From Melastoma dodecandrum (Eukaryota > Streptophyta > Magnoliopsida > Myrtales > Melastomataceae), in assembly GCA_029817715.1 (NCBI GenBank), contig JARUPY010000189.1, positions 2,976,001-3,040,000 of the forward strand: DNA of 64,000 nucleotides, given 5' to 3'. The notes beneath the pieces are model-generated. The model saw nothing but the letters and a program-made list of their open reading frames with translations, was not told the origin of the DNA and searched no databases. Made by a program: the position numbers and the translations under genes. This document shows positions 11,200 to 23,550 of this stretch, piece by piece. Within the stretch, counting starts at the first letter, position 1; every line of letters starts with the position of its first letter.

Positions 11200-12200
11200 T
11201 CTCACATCCAACTTAATAAATTAATCAGATATCTAAATGTTATTGTATCCACTACAGAAAAATAAAAATAATGTTGTTGCATCTAAATGTTGTCGCATCC
11301 ACCGCAGGACAATTATTACAAATTGTGATCCAAATCCCGTAGTTATTAATCAAATAAAAATTATTCTTTTTAACTGCAATTTTATAACAGCTATGTTTAT
11401 ACGATTATCTCTCTCGTGCTTTCGTTAGTTCCCTCTCATTATCGTTGTTTGATCTTGTCCTTTACAATAGTTTTTTTTATTATATTAGAATTTTAAAATA
11501 AGTGACGGTGTTATTTAACCTATTTTTAAAACGCTCGTAACGTCATTTTATTTTTAACAGATGCGATTTCAACTAAATATGTGCTGCAATCGGAGAGAGA
11601 GGGGCCCCATCCCGTTAGGGGGATATAAAAGCCGAAAACCAAAATATTCAGAGAAAGTGACACCTACCTACTCCCTCACGCACCAAAATATTCTTTTCTG
11701 AATTTTATATTCCAATGATACATACATACATTACGGCAGAGAGGCGGGGTTGGTGAGCCCCTTCCTCCCCAACCAACCAGTGCAGGAGGCGGCGGCGATG
11801 CTGGAAGCATTTTTTTAACCAACAGTTTGCCGTGTAAATTTTTAAATATTATTAGCATGGACGAATTCTTCTAGCGGTGGGTGGTCCATAAAAAGGGGGA
11901 AGTGGGTGGTGAGGTGAGTGAGCGCGGGAAGAGAGGGCGGGGGGGATCAGTCGTGGCAAAGGCTCTGGCTTTTTGACTATTCCGACATTGCCCACCATTT
12001 TAGGAGAAGACCCAAATAAGACACTCGGAAAGAGGGCAGGGCTATCCAGGATTTGGGATCCCGACGGACTCCCGATTTGTTATCTGCTTTGCCCAAGGGT
12101 CCTGTCTGTCTGTCTGTCAGTTTTTTAGGTGAGCGGGTGTTCCTTTTCTTATCAGGATCTCGTCAGGTGGTTTTGATCCGCGGAGTTGTTTTATGAACTG
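11200..12200. other. AT-rich intergenic region and 5' flank of shikimate kinase
   Basis: The left part repeats short words from the Copia flank (ATTACAAATTGTGATCCA occurs near 10933 and 11314). The right part (about 11880-12200) is GC-richer, with pyrimidine runs, and is probably the promoter and leader region of the downstream gene. No coding segment is seen. Confidence 0.4.
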
Positions 12201-12438
12201 GGTGGAGTGCCGATTCGCGGATGATTGGATAGTTTTAGTTTAAGCTCTCGGTTTCATTTGATTTTACTTCTGTATGGCCCTGTCTTTGGGGGACTTCTCG
12301 TTCCTTCGGTTTTGGATGAATTGCAGAGGATTTTGGTTTGTGCTTGTGATGGGTTGAATTTCCAGGAATCTTGGGGTTTGGGGACTTCTCTCAGTCAGGC
12401 TGTCTCTGGGCTAAATTGATCTGTCTCGAAGTAGAGTG

Positions 12439-14451
12439 ATGGAGGTAAAGGTTGTGCGGAGACCACCACTCTCCCAATGGATGGACAGTGACACAATCGG
12501 GAGAACAACGCGTTGTTCCCTGCAGCTCCCTAGGAGATCACAGGATCTCAAGAGATCAGAGGTGCTTATATCGGTCAATCGTTGGCCTAGAAAAACTTCG
12601 GGTTACCGCAGACTGATTGCCGTGGAGACGTCTTGTTCCAACAATGAATTTTCGGGTATGATTTTGTTCTCAGAACGTATCCTTGTGAGTTGCAGCCTAA
12701 TTCCAGCAAACTACTTTTTCTGTTTCTCTGGGTGTTGTGATCCTCTAATAAGGTCCTGAACTTTATGTTCGTTGTGTTGACAATGTTCAAAATCAGAAGA
12801 AAAGATATTGAAGATTTAACACGACTGTAGAATCATCGTGTGTTTAACATCTAGCTATTTTCCCTCATGCAGCTTCAGCTGTCCAGTTGGGAAGTCTTGG
12901 GGCTCTTGGAAGTCTTGATGAATGTTTGGTTTTGAAGGTATCGGCTTACGGCTTTACCCCTTATACTTAAGAGATGTGTTGAATAAATTTGCAAAAGGGC
13001 CATAGATCACCTTACCCAGAATTAAAAAACTGCAGAGTAAGTCGCAAGAGGTTGGACCATATCTAAACGGCCGTTGCATATTTCTCGTTGGTAAGTGCCC
13101 CACTGTTCTGCTTTTGGTTTCACACAAAATGCATGTGCATAGTTCTTAAAGATTGTTGTTATTTGGATTACAGGAATGATGGGCTCTGGGAAGACAACTG
13201 TGGGAAAGATCCTTTCTCAAGTTCTCGGTTATTCATTTGTCGACTGGTTTGTGAACAAAAGCCTCCTTTTATGTCAGATTACCTTCCACTAGAAAAAGTA
13301 GGATCCGAGAACTCGTACAGATGTTCATATTGCTTATATGTCATCAAGAAACATTACTTATTGATAATCATATGGTAAAGCTTATTCTTCAAGGTGATTC
13401 AATTGGGGTAGTTGTGCAGTGACACATTGGTGGAACAAGAAGCTGGGGGAACCTCCGTGGCTGATATTTTTAAGCTTTATGGAGAAGGTTTCTTCCGAGA
13501 AAAGGAGGTGTGTGGGGCACTTTATATTCCCTTTTCATGCGAGACATATTTGTCTAAGCCATTGTAGTTGTGACCCTATTTCTTTTGTTTGTTAAGACTG
13601 AGATGTTGAGGAGGGCTTCCACAATCCCTCGATCAGTTGTTTCTACTGGTGGTGGTGCTGTTATGAAGCCTATTAACTGGTACAATAATTGTCTAATGTC
13701 TGCAATTGCGTCATCGACTTGTTTCCATCACTTCCCTTCCTCCCCCCCCTCCCCCCAAAAAAAAGTTCTCATACTTGTTCTTGCTTATGGTTTTAGGAGA
13801 TATATGCATAATGGATTAAGTGTATGGCTTGATGTGCCTTTGGATGCACTAGCTAAGAGAATTGCTGCTGTTGGAACTCATTCGCGCCCCCTTTTGCATA
13901 GCGAAACCGGCGATGCTTACACTAAGGTAATCCTAGCCTTATGTGTTTCTTGTCCTCTATGCCCCTACATTGTGCGGGGAGTTGGCTCGAGTTTCATCCA
14001 TTTGCATATGTGGAGATTCTAGTTATGGGCGTTTTTAAGTCAATGATACTTTGGCTATCAGGCATTCAATCGTCTGTCATCCCTTTTCAAAGAGCGAGGC
14101 GAAGCCTACGCAAATGCCAACGCTCGGGTTTCTCTTGAAGGTAGTTGCAAAATCGACTCCAAGTGCATTGTCATACTTCCATTGAGTTCTCCGGCAAATC
14201 GAGCCTGGAGTTAGTTCCATTACTTTTGAGATTGATTTATATTTACGCAGAAATCGCAGCCAAGCATGGTTACAGAGACGTGTCCTTTATCACGCCCGCA
14301 GAAATTGCAATTGAGGTATGAAATCTCCAAAATAATCGTGACGTGTTTGTGTTCTGTGAGATAGTTTTACCAAAATCAAATGTCGCAGGCACTCGAGCAA
14401 ATGGAACACTTTCTGAAGGACATGGAGCGGGTGCCCTATGATACATTGTAG
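12439..14451 (+). CDS. SK: Shikimate kinase, probably plastid-targeted
   Basis: Phosphorylates shikimate to shikimate 3-phosphate with ATP in the plastid shikimate pathway. Ten exons keep frame: 12439-12655, 12873-12937, 13036-13090, 13174-13246, 13420-13507, 13597-13679, 13797-13926, 14062-14140, 14251-14315, 14389-14451. They give 305 residues. Residues 1 to about 75 are basic and Ser/Arg-rich like a chloroplast transit peptide. Walker A is GMMGSGKTT (about 113-121). The substrate site follows: FVDCDTLVE with the Asp pair, STGGGAV (about 183-189), and the lid arginine in HSRPLL (Arg224). The protein ends in RVPYDTL. The start is the first ATG in frame with the leader. Length and exon number are normal for plant SK. 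No defects seen, so it is probably functional. A pyrimidine/poly-C run lies in intron 6. Confidence 0.95.
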
Positions 14452-14459
14452 TGTTGGCT

Positions 14460-14890
14460 CCTCCGTTTCATTTTCTGTTTTCCTTACCGATTTCTTTCTT
14501 TCTCGATTGTAATTGATCGCTGTCTCTAATTTTAGTATCATGAGCGGCTTGATCCCTGTACGTTCACTGTCCTGTAGCAGCACAGCTGTTCTTTAATAAG
14601 AATGTTTGATATGCCTTGGGAAGCATAAAATGGCGAAAGATCTGTTCGTGTTCCTTTCTTTGCTTCCCAGTCTTTCTCCTCCTGCAATCCATAACAATCG
14701 CGGCACGTGAATATCAGTCCGATTCAAATCGCGTGCGAGTGTTGATTTCAGCGAAAATAGGTGATGGTGGTTAGTTGGTGGTGTAGATACTGGAAGTAGT
14801 TGAGAGGAACGATCTGGAGAAGAAGGAAGCACATCCGCAAGTTGGTGGGAGTTCTTGAATTAATCCAATTCCCTTTTCTTTATTATTTGT
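14460..14890. other. Intergenic, 3' region of shikimate kinase
   Basis: Non-coding sequence between the shikimate kinase stop and the end of the DPE1 relic on the opposite strand. It contains pyrimidine-rich stretches that fit a 3' UTR. Nothing else is recognised. Confidence 0.4.
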
Positions 14891-14923
14891 GTTGATAATG
14901 GCGAGAGAGACTGATTTAATCAT

Positions 14924-17120
14924 TCAAAACCTGCCACCATCCACTACTACTAATACATTCCATGGTTTGGGTAATATTGAAGGATGGTAGTTGCATGATT
15001 GGGACCCAAGAAATATCTTTTTCGTTGCCACTGAGAGGCACAGGTTGACCTGAAATATCAAATGCATTTCGCGATGCCTAGTAAGCATTTGCGACAAAAA
15101 TTCTGAAATCCAGAGTAAGAAGAGAAACACACTTACATTAGCCTTCTCATCATCCTTCAGGCCATCCCAACCGGCCTCTGGTCTATTCGATCAAGAGGAG
15201 GAAGAAGGAAATGAAGAGAAAAAGATTTAGACATTACTTGAATGCGATCTCCAGGTCCCAACCTTTTTAGAACAGCAATAAATCTATGACATGTAAAAAT
15301 AAACTCTCAATGCATCATTATCATGTGTTCCTGATAAACCACTTGATTCCTTTCACGGATATGAGGCAAGTGAGGACGTTGGCCCCATCACCGAAAGCTG
15401 GATCGGATAATTCTATTAGAAGCATCCTCAAGGGGAGCAACAGCATTCGAATTAAAACATTTTTTTTACTGAAATGGAGGACAGCCAGCCATTCCAGGCG
15501 CTGAAATGGATTTCCTGAGCTGCACTACATCTTCGGTGATGAATCCATGTTACAATACCATGTACTCATAGCTAGCTAATAATGAATATAGAGCAATCGT
15601 TAAGGTTGCAAGCCTTTGTTTTTTGTGAACAGGGCAATATTTCATAATTATGCTCAGTTCTAGCGAGGTGAGGACGACCAGAAAAGGAGAGAAAGCAAAC
15701 AATCTTCCACCAAAAGCTTGAACTCGATCTATGGTACCAAGCCATCAGCAATTGGAGCAGGTAAAGACAATTTAAAAAAAAAAAAAAAAACCAGAAAATC
15801 CTCTAAAATGATCTATCCTGAATTCATCAAAAAGGTTCCGAGCCATTTTCAAGTGTCTTATCCACCATAAAAATCCATCTTTTTTACAGTGCAATCTAGT
15901 TGCAAAGAAGGCTCGAAAGAAAATCGAATTAAAAAGTTAGAAGATGACATGGAAAGGCATTGCGTGGACATAGCAAGCAGCATAAAGGGCATCATGAACA
16001 AGACAGGACGACGGATTCAACCAACTGGAAAGAATATAATTTCAATATCGAACTGACTGCCTATTTATTCCATAGTTCACTGAAGGCATCGGGAGAATGT
16101 GGGAGCCATCCTTGTTCTGCCAACACAACCAAAACATTAAGCAAACATCCGGGTACTTCCCTTTCACAAGCCAAAATATATATCGGCATATCTCCCATTA
16201 TACATATGACCTGCTGAAGACCACATAGTCGTGAACTTTCTGCCATTGCTTCTGAAAGAGGAATTTCTCTGCCATTAATGTGTCTCATCTGGCATTTTAA
16301 TTGATCAAATTCCAATCAAGCACTTTGCACAAACAAAAACTAAAGAAAAGCAAAGGAGCCTAGTGCAGCCACTGTGGAAGCCAAGTAATTTCGAGGTTGA
16401 AAACTTACAAATTCCTTCTCGCTGTGGCGAATGTCTTCCATGGCAGCGGAATGGCTATCCTTCAAGGGATCAGGCCAATAATACCAGCGCAAAGTATCCA
16501 ACTTATGGTCTATGGCAGCAAAATAAGCTGCATCTTGAAGCCAACCTGCAAAAGTTATTCAAACGATCGTCTGATGAATCACATTACATAGCAGAAGATA
16601 ATGTATAAGCTCTAGAACCAAAGCTCTACACTCGGAACACGCTGCAAGTTTTGACAGAAACTGTAACTGTGGGAGTCCTTGAACCAACTCACTTAACACA
16701 TCAGGATCTCTCAAGAAGTGCTTCAATTCACTTTTTAGGTCACCACTGCTTTGAATAAGCCTTTTTGCAGCCTAAAAAAAATGATGTACACTAAAATTCA
16801 TTCCAACGAGAAATTCCATAGAGCACAATGCAATGAAGGATGTAGATCTAGTTTTAGCCCCTGCTTATGTACCTTGGCAATTAAAGGTCTTTTTAGCAGT
16901 GCAACAGCCGCAAAGTCCACACAATCGACATCCCTGCAGATAAAACAGACAATTTTAAAATTAGGCATCAAGAAGAGCCGCTAAACTCTCCTCTTTGGGA
17001 ATTTATTTGCTCACAACTGGCTAGGGAAGCTCATCTTTCATCAGCAGTCCATCTTTGACGAGCTCTTCTAGCGATATTAAAAGGATATTCCCACATTTAG
17101 CGACATGAAATTTAAAACAA
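14924..17120 (-). pseudogene. DPE1: DPE1 (plastid 4-alpha-glucanotransferase) pseudogene, middle and C-terminal exons
   Basis: DPE1 is a GH77 disproportionating enzyme that processes maltotriose during starch breakdown. On the minus strand, in order: a GNILLISLEELVKDGLL segment (about 17110-17035); DVDCVDFAAVALLKRPLIAK (about 16935-16873); AAKRLIQSSGDLKSELKHFL (from about 16771); WLQDAAYFAAIDHKLDTLRW then PDPL (about 16547-16420); FLFQKQWQKVHDYV and IMGDMPIYI (about 16260-16175); PDAFSE..LW (about 16100-16070); APGMA (about 15505); the conserved GTHDNDA (15331-15311); GWDGLKDDEKAN and EKDISW (about 15180-15020). Splice-like junctions remain, but there is a TAG after KDELP, a frameshift between QKVHDYV and ICIMGD, and a 4-bp duplication at APGMA. 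The final C-terminal exon was not found. The N-terminal exon is at 24.1-26.3 kb. Confidence 0.85.
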
Positions 17121-17349
17121 ACCGTTCAAAGTGAAGGATGACTATATTCTAAAGCATTTGGTTCAGAAACACATTACCGCCGGTAGACAAGGGGCTGTCA
17201 TCATGCCTAAACCGAAATTTTTAGCGACAGCGCCTTTACACAGTTCTAACAGAAATAAAACTCTTGATGTTGAGGTCCTTGTGTTTGCGGGGAATAACTT
17301 AGTTAAAGCACAAAGCGCACAAAAAGCGTTGTACGCACGCCCTCCGGCC

Positions 17350-18340
17350 TAGCACGCGCGTGGCGGTTCAGACGACCCGAAGATCCGGGCCCGCTTTTCT
17401 AAGGTCCAATTCGGTCGGCGTCACGACTCGTGCGTCGAAAGCTGCGGAAAGGAATTTAGGTTGGGTCCTCCCTTGGTTCCCGAATGTCAGCCTTAGAGGT
17501 GACAGGTGAAAGGCTGCGTTAAGGCCTCATTTGGGAACTTTTGGGAAGACTCAGGAAGCGGCTCGTGTCGCCGTTACCCATCCAAAATGGCTCCATAAAA
17601 ATGATTGTTGTTGCTTAACCTAGGTAAGCTATTACGGAGTTGCCACCGACTTATTTCTAAAACTGTTCAAGTCGGAAAAACAGTTGGTTCGGGGATTCCT
17701 ATTTACTAGCTCTTATATGCTAAACATGCAAAGAGATGAAGTTTGCTCCAAAAGTTTGCTTTTGGTTAACAGGCAATGGATCCGGTCCGGGCCTGCTGAG
17801 TCATGTCAAAACTTTATGGGCGTTGGACCTGATCCGAGATTTAGGCTCAAACTCGTATTTATTGGTTAACACGACACGTGCGTCATAATAACCTATGAAC
17901 CTAACAGCATGCACCACAACACCCACATCCAATAATTTAGATCAAAGTAGGCGGGGAAGGGTGGTAGCCGCGGACCTATGCACTTGGGCCCGCGGCTCGT
18001 TACAAGTGGAAATGGATAGTGTAGGGAGGCCCGCACCTCCCCTTTGTAACTTTAGTTTGTCGGTTGGGACCGCTTTGTGTGAGGTGCTTCCACCGTAGTC
18101 CACCGCGTGCTCGAACCTTGTGCACCATTCTTGAAGGGTTCCTTGTACGTCGTGGCCATTCCTCATCTCGTGTAATGAGAATCCTGCGATCGTCGAAAGA
18201 AATCGAAAGCAGGATGTTCGAGGAAATAATGTAGAGAAGGGGAGCCACAGTTATGTCCCTGCGACTGAAGTAGTATTTTCAGTCGGTTACAGAACCGTTG
18301 CATTCTGTTGGTCGACAACCCAACTGGTTTTGAGTAAAAC
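17350..18340. other. Unclassified repeat-like sequence
   Basis: GC-moderate, non-coding sequence inside what was the DPE1 gene. It has the look of LTR or satellite flank, with short words shared with the ~190-bp repeats that follow. No protein segment is recognised. Confidence 0.35.
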
Positions 18341-18809
18341 GGAGTTCTGTCGAAAAAGTTATGCTTCGTTGACTGAAACAATGTTTCCGGGCGACGAGAG
18401 AACCCTTGCGTTCTATACGTTGGACTTCGACGGGCCCAAACTTGGTCAAGACGACCTCAAACGAAAAAGTTCAAAACATAAAAGTTGTAGAGCGAAGAGG
18501 ACTTAACCCCATAGTTTTTAGGTTGATCCGACCTCTGTAGACAAAGTTATGCTTTGTCGCTTAGAGCTGCGTCTCCAGGCGACGAGAGAACCTTTGTGTT
18601 CTGTAAGTCAGCCTTTGATGGGACAAAAATCGGTCAAGATGACCTTGAACGAAAAAGCTCAAAACATGAAAGTTGGAGAGCATCAAGAGAGGGACCTAAC
18701 CCAACCAGCCGAGGGACTATTACTGTAGAATCTATTAATAGCATTCCCTCTTTCGACTATGACTGGGCCCCAGCAGTGGTAGAAGGGATCCCACCACTAC
18801 TTGCTGGTA

Positions 18810-19015
18810 GGTTTGCTTATCCATCGACAGACAGGTGGCACCGACAAACTACGTGGGAAAATAGGTCTTCTCTCTTTCGCTGAAGAGGATTCGTCCCAAT
18901 CCTACTGCTCTGTGGGTCTACGTGGTTGGTTGAAAACCTTACTAAGTGAGCTTGGAGTTGAGGTGTCTCATCCTATGAGAATGTTCTGTGATAATCAAGC
19001 AGCAACTCACATTGC
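18810..19015 (+). pseudogene. Degraded Copia RNase H fragment
   Basis: The + strand reads WLKTLLSELGVEVSHPMRMF then CDNQAATHIA (about 18925-19015), the end of Copia RNase H with the catalytic-site-adjacent CDNQAA motif. Upstream STDR and YCS words align only loosely with the same domain. The reading frame then runs straight into antisense plastid 16S rDNA, so the original continuation is lost. Confidence 0.7.
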
Positions 19016-19021
19016 ACCTGC

Positions 19022-19156
19022 CTTCGCCATCCCCCTCCTTGCGGTTAAGATAACGACTTCGGGCAGCTCCCATACGGGCGGTGTGTACAAGGCCCGGGAA
19101 CGAATTCACCGTCGTATGGCTGAGCGGCAATTACTAGCGATTCTGGCTTCATATTT
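19022..19156 (-). pseudogene. Plastid 16S rRNA gene fragment (NUPT), antisense
   Basis: Read on the minus strand this holds the near-universal 3' part of small-subunit rRNA: ATCGCTAGTAAT, GGTGAATTCGTTCCCGGGCC, TTGTACACACCGCCCGT, GAAGTCGTTATCTTAACCG and AAGGAGGGGGATGCC. The wording is the plastid type. Two short deletions lie after CGCCCGT and in the GGGAGCTG region, so it is an old nuclear copy. It is only about 135 bp long and not a functional rRNA gene. Confidence 0.85.
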
Positions 19157-19639
19157 TCGGTCATTTCGATCTCACTAGACAAAGTTATGCCCTGTCACTT
19201 AGAGCTGCATCTCCAGGCGACGAAAGAACCCATGTGTTCTGTAAGTCGACTTTCGACGGGTCAAAACTCGGTCAAGATGACCTCGAACCAAAAAGTTCAA
19301 AACATAAAAGTTGTAGAGGAACCACAAAAGGAACTATCCCAACTTGTCTTAGGATTAATGGAGCTGCATAGCCAAAGACATGTTCAGTCGAGTACGGCAA
19401 CGTTTCCGCTCAAGTACGGAATCCTTGCGTTCCGTATTTCAACTGTAACTTGGGCTACACTCACTGGATTCAAGTACACAACCTATCCACGCGACGAGAA
19501 GAGAGTAAGAAAGAGGATGGACCTAACCAAACTTGATTACGTTGTTGTACGGAAAAGCACAGCCCTCGGGGGTTGGCTGTCGACATCCCTTTTCCCAATC
19601 TAAGCTTTCAATCATTCCGAGCTCGTGGGTAGAGACGTG

Positions 19640-20320
19640 CTCGTGCATCGCGACGTCTTGACAAGTAGGAAAGAAGGTGGGCTCAGCATACTAAATGTGG
19701 TAGAAGCATCCTGGAGTTAGCAAAGTGAGAAGAAGTCTCACCTAGGGGTTGCCTCGCCCCGGGGTGGCCCGAGGAAAAAGAGGGACGTCGACGTGTCCGT
19801 GGAGGTTGCCTTGGAGCCAATGACCTTTGGTGATATTCTCCCTTTCGACTTGGGACCTTGGAAGCGAAGGGAGATGGAGTCTTCTTTGGAGCTTGGAAGG
19901 GAAGTTTTTGGTTTCTCCCTTCTGAACTCCCTCGGGAATGTTTGTGTCCCTCTCCGAAGGGTGTGTCTCCCCTTTTTTCTTAGAGGATGTTGTTCCTCTT
20001 TTTTTTTTCTTTTTTTGCTTCAGGGGATGGCTTCTTCCGGACGATGGGAAGCCTTCGGCTCATGATGAAAGAGCCGCTCCTTTTCCGTCTCCTTGGGGTT
20101 TTAGGGAGGAGGGCATTAATTGCTGTTCTCCTTAGCCAAGAGGAGATCGTCCTTCTGATTGAAGTTTTGTCTTGTGAGCATTTATGAGCATCTATGATGG
20201 GGGCGATTGTTTTGTCTCGTAGCCAATTAATGCTTGGTTTGTTTTCCCTCCTTTTTGGCTTTGGCGCTTGGGGGTTTAACCAATGGATTATTTGGTTCTC
20301 CTCCTCCCTCTTTCCTATGC
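19640..20320. other. Unclassified non-coding sequence
   Basis: Purine and pyrimidine-rich stretches, including a T-rich run near 20000. The open frames here look like composition effects. I see no conserved domain. Confidence 0.35.
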
Positions 20321-20395
20321 AATTTGGGGGATCGACAAGCGCAAACCTCCCAAACCGCTTTAAGCGCAAAGCGTGCTTTTGACATGTAAGCGCCA
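20318..20395. repeat. AAGCGC-rich terminal-like repeat, left copy
   Basis: CCGCTTTAAGCGC followed by GCTTTTGACA. A similar block, CCGCTTTAAGCGCGCTTTTA, lies at about 23745-23775 in the same orientation. Together they bracket the hAT relic as direct, not inverted, copies. They may be termini of two related elements; this is inference. Confidence 0.4.
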
Positions 20396-20519
20396 ATGTT
20401 AAACGAAAAATATAATTCAACTAAGGAACTTCAAGAAAGGTCAATTCAAGTTTTAATGTCATAAAACCAACATTTTCAAATGTGACTAATGCATAAGTTC
20501 ATGACAAAAGGACATGAAA

Positions 20520-23080
20520 ACACAATAATCTAAACATCTAAATCTATGTTGTTATTCAGGCTCTCATCATCATATTCGCAATCTACCAACGTGTTGTCTT
20601 CATTTGTATCTCCACCAATTGCCTCCTCGACGTCGGTATGGACTTTATCATCACCATCAAATATTCTCGAACTATTTAAACCCCATGCGTTCCTCACAAC
20701 ATGATGAACATCCAATGCCCCCTCACCAACTAGTAGCGACTCATCTTGCTCTTCTTTCATCCCACCGACTAGCCACTCATTACAATAATCAATATCATCC
20801 ATACAAAGAGGATCAATGGTATCTCGTACATCATATCTTTCTTTGAGATTTTGGTTGTACTTCATAAATACAAGATCTAGTAACTTTTGATGCTCACGTC
20901 GATTCCTCTTCTTAGAATGAATCTATATTGGAAAAGTAGAATGTGAAATGGTCATAATAGAAATAAGAAATAATACATGTTAATGGATGAAGAAGGGGCT
21001 TACATGCTCAAAAGTACTCCAATTTCGCTCACAACCAGTTGCGCTACACGTTAAACTTAGTATTCTAATATCAAATTTTTGAAGAGTTAGGGTATCACCA
21101 CCAAAGAAAACCCACCACTTCGTTGTCATGAGAATTATATATATGTTAGTGATTCATTAAACAACTATAACGTTGAAAATGTTAATTTAAATAGTTAAGA
21201 GGAATGTACCTGGTGATCATCCTACTTCGGTTTGCCAAGGGCATTCCAAAATTCCCAGCGCTTCTCGAATAGTATGCAATTTCTTCAATGATCTCATCTT
21301 GAACCGTTATAATCGGATTCAACCTCTCTATGCAAGCATGTAATCCAATTGTGACTTCTGAATCGTTGAAATATGTGGAGTTCGGATCACAATGAGCAGG
21401 ATTCAAGTAATGTCCCGCTGCATGCAATGGATGGTGAAGTTGACAATTCCATTTATCATTAATCATTTCGAAGATATCCGCATACATTTCTTCTTTTCCA
21501 TTGAAAGGCCTTTGGATCGTCTCTTTGGCCATATCCATTGCTTCATAAATATATCCCATGGCCGACTTCTTCTCATTATCCAGAAGTCGAAGAACCATCA
21601 CAAGCGGACCCATCACTTTAAGTGCATATAGTACACTATCCCAAAAAGTTCTCCTGAACACAATTCTCGACGCCTTTTTCCATTTAGTCGTCTTAGATAA
21701 CTTGTTCGTCTCCCATTCCTATGAAAAGTGTATATATATTACCAATTCAACAAATAACTTGTACATAACATATGAATACCTAAGAGGAAAATACTGAGAT
21801 AAGAACATCTTTTTTATGTTATTCTTCAGTAGATGTAGCCTTTGCAACGTGAGAAATCTCGTTGCAAATCTCGTAACTCCATGTCGGATCAACTCCTTTT
21901 TCTCTGTGTACGATCTCATAACATTCAAAACACTGTCATGATTATATATAAGGCCTATCAAGAAAATGGCATGCTCGATAGTCCTCTTAACTTGTAGAAT
22001 CTTTCTGACATCTTCCAACATGAGGTCAATACAATGAGCGGTACAAGAAGTCCAATACAAATGCTTTCTCTTAGTGAAGGAACTTTCATGTATTCATTAT
22101 TACAAAAGTAAGATGCTTGCATAGGAAAAACTTGTATAAGAAACGTGAGATTAAAATTTAAAGTGTGTCTTACCAGCTAATACGTAGTAAATTCCATTGT
22201 CAGTAATGAAATGTACGATGTTATTCTCTCAAATCTCATCCACAAACTGATCTAACAATTCAAATAACTTTTCTCCCGTCTTTGGATAGGTCGATGCATC
22301 AACGAATTTAATAAACATGTTGCCCTTCGAAGAATGCACCAAGAAGTTGATCAAACTTTTACCAATTCTGTCTGTCCATCCATTAGACATTATCGAACAA
22401 CCACTATCAGACCAACTATCCACATGATCTTTTATCAATTCATTCGTATAAGCAACCTCATCCTTGAGAAGCAGAACTCACATCTCATAGTAACTCGACG
22501 GCTTCAAATTAAGACCATATCTTCCAATATCCTCCACCATCTTACCAAAAGTCGGTAATTTCACAGCATTAAAAGAAAAGCCAGCTTGATAAAACCATTT
22601 AGCAATGCTCCGTATGGTCATTCTTCGCGCCTCTTTGTCACATGCATCCACCACACGTTGCTGCCTCATCTTGCCCTTCTCCGTTATGAATAGATCCATA
22701 GGACTCTTTCCCTTAATTCTTTTCTGAGATACTTCCCCACTCAATGTTGCAGTTCTCTTCGATCGTACAAGGGGATCATCCACTTCTATTTGGATGTCGT
22801 CTCGATTGGGATGGATGTAGTACTTCCAATCGCTTCTAGACGTGATATCCTTGCCTCGTCCATCTTACTTCGTAACTCATCCTTCACCTCTTGAGGATTG
22901 CACATGATCTAGCATTCCTAAAGGATCCTATTTGGCGTTGCTTTGCACAGTAAATACTGCCTTTTGACGTATAGCCACAGAAATTACTAGTTACCGCATT
23001 CGACTGTTTTGGATCTTTCACGTAATTGTACCTACAGCCAATGTCTCTTATCGAAGATTTGTCTGATCAATCCATTTCTA
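20520..23080 (-). mobile_element. hAT transposon relic with BED zinc finger and DUF659-type transposase
   Basis: Minus-strand pieces in order: a BED-type finger (NAVTSNFCGYTSKGSIYCAK, about 23000-22930), an N-terminal region (MDLFITEKGKMRQQRVVDAC, IAKWFYQAGFSFNAV, PTFGKMVEDIG; 22783-22478), DUF659-like WSDSGCSIMSNGWTDR (22438-22229), ASTYPKTGEKLFELLD, MYWTSCTAHCIDLMLEDV (22060-21719), and a C-terminal part (FRRTFWDSVLYALKVMGPLV, 21661-21182; acidic tail to 20530). Splice or frame breaks separate the blocks. The C-terminal dimerisation region is weak. It was probably once autonomous and is now likely inactive. It sits inside the split DPE1 gene. Confidence 0.85.
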
Positions 23081-23169
23081 ATATCAGTCCCGACAAACAC
23101 AATAGTCATAACAACAAATTTGATCCGAAATCAAAGAAATCACAGCAAGAGATTAACAACGGTGAGCTG

Positions 23170-23310
23170 AAATCTAAGAAATCACAGTGAATGATCACAG
23201 TGAAATCTAAGAAATCACAACAACAATCGCTTCCGTCACAACAACCCACAGTGAGATGAAATCTAAAAAATCACAACAACAATCGCTTCCCGTCACAACA
23301 ACCCATAGTG
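23170..23310. repeat. Short tandem duplication (AAATCTAAGAAATCACA-type units)
   Basis: Units such as TGAAATCTAAGAAATCACA and CAACAACAATCGCTTCC recur about every 60 bp, with small changes. It is a local tandem duplication beside the GC-rich minisatellite. Confidence 0.6.
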
Positions 23311-23317
23311 AGCGTCT

Positions 23318-23550
23318 GGGTCCGTCGGGGCGACGGGGAGGAAGGCTCTCCAGCAGGGCTTCTGGGAGGGAGGGCGTCCGACGGGGCTATTGGGAGGGAG
23401 GCTCTCCGACGTGGCGTCTTGGAAGGAGGCTCTCCGGCAGGGATTCTGGGAGGGAGGGTGTCCAGCGGGGCGTCTGGGTGGGAGGCTCTCCGGCGGGGCG
23501 TCTGGGGGAGGCTCTCCGGCGGGGCGTCTAGGAGGGAGGACGAGCGTTAG
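23318..23550. repeat. GC-rich minisatellite, unit about 29 bp
   Basis: About eight diverged units of the form GGAGGCTCTCCGGCGGGGCG plus TCTGGGAGG. Because the unit is not a multiple of three, several frames stay open on both strands. Those open frames are artefacts, not genes. Confidence 0.85.

Larger units (their letters stand above)
18357..19335 (+). repeat. Three diverged copies of a ~190-bp repeat, split by a chimeric insert
   Basis: Copies begin near 18357, 18546 and 19183. Each starts with GTTATGC, then GGCGACGAGAGAACC, GTGTTCTGTAAGTC and GGTCAAGATGACC, and ends near AAAACATAAAAGTTGTAGAG. The first two are head-to-tail, 189 bp apart. The third is displaced by roughly 450 bp of unrelated sequence (about 18720-19180) that holds Copia and plastid rDNA pieces. 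This looks like a satellite-type array interrupted by an insertion. Confidence 0.6.

Noticed and set aside
13735..13765. Poly-C/poly-A run as possible sequencing error in shikimate kinase
   Set aside because: It lies in intron 6; coding phase on both sides is correct.
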